A stretch of 64,000 nucleotides of DNA from Cyclospora cayetanensis (Eukaryota; Apicomplexa; Conoidasida; Eucoccidiorida; Eimeriidae), in assembly GCF_002999335.1 (NCBI RefSeq), contig NW_020312602.1, forward strand, positions 124,001-188,000. Reading direction: 5' to 3'. Positions 56,044 through 64,000 of this stretch are shown here, piece after piece; the first letter of the stretch is position 1, and each line of letters opens with the position of its first letter. A model generated the notes under the pieces. The model saw only the letters and a list, made by a program, of their open reading frames with translations, was not told where the DNA came from and ran no database searches. Both the position numbers and the translations under genes were made by a program.

Positions 56044-59019
56044 TTATGAAGGCTCTTCTTGTTTCATGTTTGGGAGGGAGCCAGTATTTGCATGGGCTTC
56101 GGCCCCCGCAGTGTTTGCCCCTAGAACTGCGGTGTGCAGACGCCTCGGCTTTTCCCCCGAAGCTGCGCTTAGATGGTAACTCTGAAGCATCCTCCGAAAG
56201 TTTACAAGGGCAACGCGCTTCACCATTGAAAGGCTCTTGTCGCGCTTCTTCGCATTAGGAGCCTCTTTCTTGATTTTCGCGCTGCCATGTGGCAACCGAC
56301 CGCAGCTCAGTGTACATGGTGCAACTGTGAGAATGCTTCCCGGCGTCCGCATATTCTCCGGGATACTGCATGAACCACCGTGCTTCGCTGGCACGAATTC
56401 GCGATACGATGTAATGGGCTGGCTTGTGTCTGGCTCGCAGCTGTTGCATTCGTTGGGATCTTTTGGGGTGTAGTGAAAAGCGCATTGCTTTGGCATAGCG
56501 AGATACGTCATTAGCCGGCATGTGAAAACTTCTGGATCACGCGGCATGCTGCTGGTGGTAAGCCACAGGTAAAAGTTTCCACCGTCTTGCATAGCCGCCT
56601 GCTCGCCAAGGATAACTGGCAAGGCCATCCAGTGGGGTCTGGTGTTGTTGTGCTTCTTGTTATCCGGGGAACTGGCATCCGTGTGTGTGCCAGAGGGAGC
56701 GATAAAGGATCGCGCCCATACTTGTGCAGATTCAGAGCCAGGGTAGAGTTGCGAAGCACCGACTTTGCAGCTTTTAATGCCACCGAAAGAGTTTGCCATA
56801 AATGAGCAGTTGCCGATTACCTTTTGGCCTAAATCCTCCTCCGCGAAGTAGAGCGCTACGTTTGTCGCCTGTGAGGTGACAGGCGAAGGCAGAATATGCG
56901 ATAGTCGTGAAATCCTACCTTTGCGGAGCACCTCAGCGTGCTGCTGGGAGAGGGTGCTGGACAAGATACTCATGCCCTTAGGGACCGTAATATCTATTTT
57001 GTCGCATTCAAGTGTAGGCAAGAAGAATATCCAAGCTCTTGTTGCTTTCCCAAACTCGGGGTTTTCCAGATAAACAGAACAATCCTCGCATGCCTGAGTA
57101 TTGCACTTTCGTGCAGTTACCAAAGGCTCTTTGTCGGCTTTGCACGGTATTTGGAATGTATCCGGGTACAGCTTTTCGCCGAGCCAACGCGGGATGCCGT
57201 TCGCAACTTGGACAATAGATGTAATATTGCCAAACCCGCCGCACGGAAACGGACATACGCCCCAGGGGAAAGAAGCTGGCATTGTCCTGCTATTGATTTC
57301 TTCCACTCTGCATCCCATCTGCGCCGGGCACGGTGCTTTGAACCTGTCGTCACACGGCGTCAAGCTAACAACGGCTTTCAGCCTTTCAGACCAGCCTGCT
57401 CTGGTGATGTCATCCCAAGGATACAACTTGCTACACGAGTGACCCCATCCAGCGCCTTGGATCAACACCCGGCGAATGCTGACCTTGAATGCTTCGCCGT
57501 CCTTAGCACCACAGTTTCTTGTGCAGCTGCTAAGGAGTTCCCACCCCAAAAGCTGGCAGCTAAGGCTACAGGCTTCTGTTTGACACCTCCGCTTTAATAT
57601 TGCTCCTCCGCAGTGTTCCTCGCTAGGCCCCGCGAATAGCATACGAGTCCAGATTTCGTACCCTTCATTGCATGTAGTGCTACAAGGAGTTTCTTGCTTC
57701 CACTCGCTCCAGACGCATCTGTATCTTGCGATGAGCCTTGTGTCTTCAAAATGTTTGGTAACTGCATGACCTCCAGTAAAGCGAAAGGTTGCGAACCACG
57801 ACTGCGGAATCTCCGTCGTTGCCTTAGTGGACGGCAGGCTAGTGCTTATAGCAAAGTAATGCTTTCCCAGTGGGAGGTCTCGCGAAGTATCAGCACTTGA
57901 TACTACCAAGAACGTTGCTTCTCCCCCATGCTTCCGCTTATCGTGTGGCAGCCGTAAGCTGCACCTTAAGGGGGGCATGGTTGGGTCGGCAGAACGACAG
58001 AGTGTCGTATCACTGGCCTTCTCCTCAATCGTATACCCAGCTGGGATCGCTAGGACAATAAAAGCAATATCCTTAGAATCGTGCGTTTCTGTAGGGAACG
58101 TGTATTGGATGTCTAGCTGCGATCCAAGCGAGCCTGGATCTATGGCTACTCGAAAATCGTTATCCATTGTGTCGAGAAGCTGATTATTATCGGGCATGTG
58201 CACAGCTGAGCCTGCCGGTTCCAGATATTTATCCATCGTACCGAAGGTGAAATGCGCGGTTGCCCCTTCAGCTGAATTCCTAGCGGATGCCTCGTGCTCT
58301 GCCGTGACTCCCCTTACATTTGCCTCTGTAGTTCCTCCCTGCATCGAAGACTCTGAATCTCTGACTTTAAGATCCTCGATTTTCCATTTTGTTCGTTCTT
58401 TGTTTGCAAAGGTACCTGGACTCGTTGACAGCTTCGCAGATGATTTCAGCTCAAGCATGGATCCACCGAAGAGGACTTCCTGGGTTGGATTGCCAGCTTG
58501 GTCAGAATAGTTGCGCCAGGGCATTCGAGTTGCACTTGCGTGTTCGGTTGCTAGAGCATTGCCAAGCGCGTTTCCTGGTACTCCTGATCTGTAGGGTTGT
58601 AGCTGTATGTTGAGCCATGTGGTATCGGAGCTCTCGTGGCGTGTAATACGAGATAGCTTTTCCAGTATCTCGCTGTATTCACGTGCGGCTACATTTTCGC
58701 CTTCCCAAGGGGCACTCTTTTCTTCAGAACTGCCAACCACATCGAGCTCTCTAAGTGTATTCCTCCACGGGACGAAACTTTCAAAAGCTTTGGATGTGTC
58801 GCTTTCCTGAGGTTGAAAGCCTTGCTCTGTGCTTGGTAATACAAAGTTGTATTCATGGTCCTGAGCTGCGTTGCCTAGAATTCCTAGATACAAGCCTAGC
58901 AACGGTGCAGTAGACAATACGAACGCAAACGAAAAATGCCAGCTGAATTTGAGCTTACTTCCACAGTCCACCCGGCGACTTTCAATAAAGAAGGAGAAGG
59001 GGTACAGCAATGCCCTCAT
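56044..59019 (-). CDS. Thrombospondin type-1 domain protein, membrane-anchored or secreted
   Basis: Intronless, 991 codons, ATG at 59019. A hydrophobic segment (AFVLSTAPLLGLYLGILG) at about residues 31-50 would be an uncleaved anchor or an internal signal. The first 400 residues are low in cysteine. From about residue 435 come TSP1-type modules: WSEWKQETPCSTTC with CGG, then WELLSSCTRNCG, then PWGVCPFPCGGFGN. A CTLSCG motif follows near the C-terminus, within a larger cysteine-rich region. There is no C-terminal membrane segment; the tail is short and polar. In apicomplexans, TSP1 proteins are commonly microneme or surface adhesins, and that is the likely role here by analogy. It is convergent with the Dug fusion gene, 180 bp from its stop. 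Confidence 0.85.
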   Translation of the reverse strand: MRALLYPFSFFIESRRVDCGSKLKFSWHFSFAFVLSTAPLLGLYLGILGNAAQDHEYNFVLPSTEQGFQPQESDTSKAFESFVPWRNTLRELDVVGSSEEKSAPWEGENVAAREYSEILEKLSRITRHESSDTTWLNIQLQPYRSGVPGNALGNALATEHASATRMPWRNYSDQAGNPTQEVLFGGSMLELKSSAKLSTSPGTFANKERTKWKIEDLKVRDSESSMQGGTTEANVRGVTAEHEASARNSAEGATAHFTFGTMDKYLEPAGSAVHMPDNNQLLDTMDNDFRVAIDPGSLGSQLDIQYTFPTETHDSKDIAFIVLAIPAGYTIEEKASDTTLCRSADPTMPPLRCSLRLPHDKRKHGGEATFLVVSSADTSRDLPLGKHYFAISTSLPSTKATTEIPQSWFATFRFTGGHAVTKHFEDTRLIARYRCVWSEWKQETPCSTTCNEGYEIWTRMLFAGPSEEHCGGAILKRRCQTEACSLSCQLLGWELLSSCTRNCGAKDGEAFKVSIRRVLIQGAGWGHSCSKLYPWDDITRAGWSERLKAVVSLTPCDDRFKAPCPAQMGCRVEEINSRTMPASFPWGVCPFPCGGFGNITSIVQVANGIPRWLGEKLYPDTFQIPCKADKEPLVTARKCNTQACEDCSVYLENPEFGKATRAWIFFLPTLECDKIDITVPKGMSILSSTLSQQHAEVLRKGRISRLSHILPSPVTSQATNVALYFAEEDLGQKVIGNCSFMANSFGGIKSCKVGASQLYPGSESAQVWARSFIAPSGTHTDASSPDNKKHNNTRPHWMALPVILGEQAAMQDGGNFYLWLTTSSMPRDPEVFTCRLMTYLAMPKQCAFHYTPKDPNECNSCEPDTSQPITSYREFVPAKHGGSCSIPENMRTPGSILTVAPCTLSCGRLPHGSAKIKKEAPNAKKRDKSLSMVKRVALVNFRRMLQSYHLSAASGEKPRRLHTAVLGANTAGAEAHANTGSLPNMKQEEPS

Positions 59020-62000
59020 CTGCCCTTCTCAGGCCTTCAAGATTTCGGAGGAAGACCTCACAGCAGAAAGAGACTCTAGCAAGTGGTTCAGGGGGCTGCA
59101 GTGCAGCCGACGGATATCGACCGCATTGAAACCTGGGGTTGGACGACATATGATTCGACCAGAAATCACAAATGAAAACTTCGAGCAACCAAAAAAGAGG
59201 CAGACGCGCTTAGTTCGCTTGTTGCAAGGAAGGAGTCAAAGCACAGCACCAGTACTGGCGGCCTGAGATCCCTCAATAAACAAATTACCCATGGAGTCAC
59301 AGACGTACCACAAAAAAAATCAAGGGGAAGCTGTCTTCCGCGTCTGGTGAACAGATGTTCCAGGGTTAAAGAGGATCTGGGGATATCGGCCGCCCAAGCC
59401 CTCACTCATGGGATCCGTGCTGGGAAGCTGACTTGTACTTCCATTCAGCCCATTGCTCTAAAGCCAGGGTATAGCCTTGAATCATTCTAATATATGCACC
59501 AAGATATATTGGCTAGTTTCAATGAAAATTCATCCTTCCCGAATTTTTGTTGTATAGGAGCATTGTGCCATGCTGCGAATGGTGAGCTAATCAATCCTAG
59601 AGCAGCAGAGGGTGCCTTCGGGTGCCTGAAGGCGAGTACCTACAAGCCTCTGTCCATACATAATAATATTCATGCGAGGCGGATTGTGTTGCTTTTATCC
59701 TACGCATAGGCGTGAAAGCGATGTAATAATAAGCTTGCATCTAATCAATGGTTGGGGAACGTAGTGTTCCGCATGTGGCCTGAACTAAACACTATTGACA
59801 AAACATAAAAAAGTAGGCGGGTTTCCGAAAGTAGAGTGGCTCTTTTGAGGAGAAAAAGCAAGATCTTTGATAGAAAGATGATTTTTCGGGGACCCAGTAT
59901 CGCGCAGTGCAGGCATGGAATAGACAGTACGTGACTTTCCCCCACAAAGGGACTGCTTATAGGAACAAAGTTCACGAGGATAAGAGCATACAAGTCGAGA
60001 AAGTATGGCACTGACTGATTTATTCCGTCGATATCCAGGGTACTGATATTGAATGCTGTCCTCGAGCATCCTCAGGCAGTGCGTTAGCATAACCAGATGT
60101 GCTGTTCGTCGCGAACAAAATAGACTAGCAAGTTCTCTTCAGGAAACTGCAGCTGCATGGTGGCTCTGCACTTAGCTGGGCGCAGGCCTTGACACTGGCC
60201 TTTTCTATCACGCCCGACGTATACCTGTTCAATAGCTCCTTGAGGACTTTTGCACTAGGTAAATTCGAAAACAGCTTGCTGAACTACCTCAGGCTCATCA
60301 ACCCATCACGTCCACGCAATATAACCAGTGACAAACAACAAACAGTACGACGCACTCTCAAGGACGATGCGTGGCTGACCACTTTTTGCCTTGGCTGGAC
60401 TAGAGTGGGTCTGTGCTGCTTCAACCCTATCCGTGAAAGAGCAGCAGTTAACATCATGGGCTGTGTTGAAACTGCATGGCTTTTTTCTGTACTCATGCAA
60501 ACTGTGCTAGCGATCCAAACAGTCGGCAAGTTGTACAAACCAACGGCTTGCAAGCTAACCGTCGCAGCAAGCCAGAATATGCTACCTAAGCTTTGTAACA
60601 GCATAACCTTTATATCGAGGAGCACCCTTGGATTTTTGCCAGTCTTGAATACAAAAAATTCGCACGCTAGTAGCTGTCTTCATTAAACTCACAACAGGCT
60701 GAGTGACCAACATGCTTCGCAATAGAGCCTTAAAGCATCTTCTTTGAGAGCCAGCCTTTGCCTCACATGGAGGATGGGCGGGGAAAGTCGTACTTGAACA
60801 ATATCAACTACACTACTCATAGAATCCGAAGAGTCATTGAGGTATTGACTATTGGTGTGTCTATTCGTGCTTTCCTTTTACTGTAGAGTGTTGTTAGCTC
60901 GATGCAAGAATGTGCAATTTTGTAGCAGTGTGCCCTAGATATCATTTGCAACCAAGTGCAAATCCGGAGTGCATGAAGATTGCAGCTATGCGGAACCTAG
61001 CTGCCCCTCTGCACTAATGTCGAGGTCTCTGAGTGGCGCAGACAGGGGAAAGAGAGCATTTTTCGGTGGAAACCGATAACTTTCTATCAACTGTGTTTTG
61101 AGCCTGTAGTTCAGTGTTCTCCTATGGTGATTCTAAAGGGAGCGTTTAATTTGGTGGCATTGCATCTTTGATGCAACTGCTGCCCGTTCTCCCAGTGGCT
61201 ATAAACTGAATAAGAAATCAGGCTTCTTGTGAGCAAACAACACTCGTTTGAGTTCCACCAGACAACTGGGTGCCTTTGTTGCATGGTTTGGGTGGCAGCA
61301 GTAAAAACAAACGAACTCTATGGCGATGGATGTTGACGGCCGTGCAGAGCCTGTTGAGACTCAATAAGCTGGCCCCCAAGCCGATGTAAACTTATTCTTT
61401 TTACAGCTAATGCAAAGGTATGAGGATTCAGCAGAAACGTGCCTACGGATGCATTGATGAGGCCTTGCCTACCAGAAATGCATGACAGCATTGAGGATAG
61501 GCAATTTCTCGAATACTCATCTGCTCGTTGGAGATGTTCAGCGCTTTGTAGCATTTAAATGAAGAAACACGAGTTTTGATGAGATCATGCTTATGAAATG
61601 GAGAATAAAATTGATGTAGGCTGTTTTCATGTGGAGTAAGTCGTCCGCCCGGAGGAATGACCACAGTAGAGACCTTTTTTTGTAGCTGTGACAAATTTGG
61701 TACATGCCGATATCAGTATAGCATCAAGTTTTGGGAGAATTGAGAAAGCTGGAGCAAGGAATCTATCGATTTATCAGTGAATAGAGCGCTATAGAAGCTA
61801 GGTTTCCAAAAACCATAACGTAGACAAATGGCTGCTATATCAGTGGTTTATTCCAGGTGTAAACGGATAGTCACGTCAAGGGGTCGCCGGATGGGCAGCA
61901 CTCCAGTGATCAAGAGGCCGACTACTAATTGTTCTACAACCGATGGAATTTGGGGAATTTTAATAGTGAATGAGCACAAACCTAGGTCTTTGGCTGAGAA

Positions 62001-62940
62001 GAAAGAGCCGAACTAAGATTTTGGCAGTCGGGGCTGAATCAGCTGTCCCTAGCCCACAACTAGAGGCATCAGCAAATCTCAGGGAGAGCGCTTGCTTCTA
62101 GTCAGTCCTAGACAGTGCCAAAAGAATTCACTTTCTCCTCGTGTAAAAACTTGTGTCACATAAGCAAATGTTCAAGTGCATGGATGAAGTTAAAGACCGT
62201 GGACAGTGGTTTGGGTCTAGAGGAAGCATGTCGATTGGCAAAAGATATGCCACACTAGGGAAATGAAAAACCTTTTACGCAGGCTGCGACTCAGTGATTA
62301 GGGCTAAAAGGATAGGAAGTCGCAGTGAGGGGCCGAGTACAGCTTTCTTTTGTGCTGACACAAGCTCGCTGGTTTGGTGAATTGGTAGCGTTGGATAAAG
62401 CTTGGTGAGCGATGGCTCTGTTTTTCGAGGAAACGGCCCAAAAGCGCAATTTGCCTCTGCACTTGTTAGTGCAGTCTTCAAACCTCAGGCTTGCTGGGGG
62501 CCAGCAGGGCGGCACTATCCTCAAGGCTGAGGTAGTTGAATGCCTAATACATGTAATAAAGTCCATTAGCATGATCGGTGACTGCCATGCTAGATCAGGG
62601 CACTACGGCATAATACTTATTATGCCATGAGCGTGCAGGTTGGTGAGCCAAGAAACTTTAGGAAAGTCAACTCCTGCTCTCCTCAACAATGTTCGTTCCA
62701 TCTATGATGCGCCGGCTAAAAATCGGTGCTTCTACAAGACGAGGCCGAAACCCCAGGCGGGCGGCTCAGGAGCACAGTAAGCTATGACGGTTCTGAGCAC
62801 GCACCTTATCCTCGTAGCTCCATGACCAATTTATTATTTCGATCATTTTTCGGAATCCTAGCCGAGGAACACAAGGAATGAACAAATTTCCAGGAACTCG
62901 CAGATGGCCACCTGCTGACCGCTGGCGGGCTGCATCGCGC
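59020..62940. other. Gene-poor region with possible decayed retroelement sequence
   Basis: No intact gene. AT content rises relative to the coding blocks and open frames are short. Apart from the possible RNase H remnant at about 59950-60560, I see nothing I can name. The promoter of the TSP1 gene should be at 59020-59400. Confidence 0.4.
59950..60560 (-). pseudogene. Possible decayed Ty3/gypsy RNase H remnant
   Basis: Minus-strand reading gives short stretches resembling the RNase H part of gypsy polyproteins. One contains QHRPTLVQPRQKVVSHASS, where the family has a pattern around HRPIAYASR. Further on, RMLEDSIQYQYPG and SAILSRL stand where the family has the Y.PG...DALSR block. Stops and frame changes interrupt it. 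It is on the opposite strand to the reverse transcriptase remnant at 63 kb, so it would be a separate insertion. The resemblance is weak and could be chance. Confidence 0.3.
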
Positions 62941-62954
62941 TTATTCCAGGGTCA

Positions 62955-63525
62955 GCCGCAAGCTATGTTCCGCTGTATCGGAAGCTTCACGACTAAGCAA
63001 TCGACAGACAATTCGCTGAAGTAACGAAGCGCAGGAATAGACCAATGCCTTCGGGAATAAAGTGTTGTTGGTGCCGTAAAGGGACGGAAGGTAGAGCATG
63101 TGCTAACTTCAAGCTCCTGAACAGGGTCACTGCAAAGAAGAGGTTCTCAATACATCATATTGGCGATACGATTGCCAAGCTGCACGTATCAATAGTCTAC
63201 ACGGCACTTGGCGTCACATACGCTTTCGTACAAATCCCCATTCACCCAGGTCGCAAGCACAACAGTGATCTCTTCACCCGCACTCGCAGACTCGCATGTA
63301 CCTGTATGCCAACTTTGAACTCGCGAATGCCCCAGCTGAATTACAGCAGCAAGTCAATCAGAAATTTTCTGACCCTATTAGGGAGGGCTGGATGTCTGTC
63401 TAATATTAGCGCATAAGTATTCAACCGAGACACTCAAGAGCACCTAGATCACCAACGGCGTACTCGTGAGCTGTCGATGGATGAGCAGTGGTATTCGAAG
63501 AGGCGCCACTGTTTCTTCTTATGAG
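62955..63525 (+). pseudogene. Decayed Ty3/gypsy reverse transcriptase fragment
   Basis: Three frames in succession carry the order of blocks expected in a gypsy reverse transcriptase. First comes the YRKLHD region with an in-frame stop, followed by IDRQFAEV. Next is the palm entry (ANFKLLNRVTAKKRF, then HHIGDTIAKL, then FVQIPIHPGRKH). A shifted frame then gives ELANAPAELQQQVNQKFSD, and another shift gives FNRDTQEHLDHQRRTREL, matching the region after the catalytic YLDD. The catalytic aspartates themselves are not readable. The element continues towards the right edge or is truncated there; no LTR was recognised. Confidence 0.7.
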
Positions 63526-64000
63526 AGCAGCTGTGTTCTTATGAGTCCTTCTTCGGGGTACAGGAAGTGAGCCACATCCGGCAACATGAATACAACCAAG
63601 GAGGGACACTTGCCGTTACGCAAAGGCACGGACGTTCTGAAGTCCTATAGGCTCACATCTTACCATCTAAATGCATTTCCTGGTTTTGCTGAAATCCATG
63701 TTTTCCTGAGTGCTTTACTTTAGAGAAAAACACAACGTATGACCAGGACAGACAAGGCTGGTGCTGTATCAAGGATGTTTATCGCCCGCCCCACTTTTTG
63801 TTTAGTACTCGCGCAGTTCAATTAGGTGCGTCATTTTTTCCTAACGAACAAAGCCAGTGACATATATTGTTCTAAATTCTTTCAGCATGCTCATGGCTCT
63901 CCAAAGCATCAAACAATTGCTTATTCATTGCAATGGCTTGAACAAAACAGAGCGACGACACTCAGTGAGGCAAAAAGAACAGTTTGCTGTGTACTGCACC

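Noticed and set aside
1..64000. CRISPR arrays, operons, bacterial promoters, riboswitches, rRNA
   Set aside because: The sequence is eukaryotic nuclear DNA with spliced genes; no spacer-repeat array or rRNA-like sequence was seen.

Overview
The window looks like nuclear DNA of a coccidian apicomplexan of the Eimeria/Cyclospora type. Genes are split by many short GT-AG introns. Part of the window is saturated with CAG/CTG trinucleotides that give poly-Gln, poly-Ala and poly-Ser runs. The recognisable proteins are eukaryotic: a TFIIH subunit, an Hsp70 co-chaperone, a spliceosome factor, a gamete nuclear-fusion protein and a TSP1-domain protein. I cannot separate Eimeria from Cyclospora by reading alone. 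Gene models were built by hand from splice signals. Where exons are listed, the phases were checked across every junction unless stated otherwise.

Layout. 1-1 kb: 3' end of a small membrane protein (+). 1.1-3.5 kb: HIP/ST13 Hsp70-interacting protein (-). 5.1-11.1 kb: TFIIH p62/Tfb1 (-), with introns full of micro- and minisatellites. 12.1-14.3 kb: intronless PGS1, phosphatidylglycerophosphate synthase (+). 14.5-18.2 kb: KAR5/GEX1/Brambleberry karyogamy protein (-). 18.9-19.5 kb: 3' exons of a single-pass membrane protein (-). 21.2-23.4 kb: CWC21/SRRM2-type splicing factor (-). 25.7-30.7 kb: PH-like plus coiled-coil protein (-). 33.9-44.3 kb: giant secreted/transmembrane protein resembling large plant glycine-rich membrane proteins (+). 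44.2-44.8 kb: small unknown gene (-). 46.7-55.9 kb: one 13-exon gene (+) fusing a Dug3-type glutamine amidotransferase to a Dug2-type WD40-M20 peptidase. 56.0-59.0 kb: intronless TSP1-domain protein (-). 59.5-64 kb: gene-poor, with decayed Ty3/gypsy retrotransposon pieces.

The most interesting object is the Dug3-Dug2 fusion. In yeast these are two separate subunits that together open the gamma-glutamyl bond of glutathione. Here both are predicted in one chain of about 2,146 residues, with the N-terminal Cys-2 nucleophile and the M20 metal-binding motifs readable. The other genes serve unrelated housekeeping jobs (transcription/repair, splicing, chaperoning, mitochondrial phospholipid synthesis) or sexual-stage and surface biology, and I see no operon-like functional cluster. 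The 6-18 kb block is repeat-rich and the remainder largely repeat-poor, like the segmented chromosomes reported for Eimeria.
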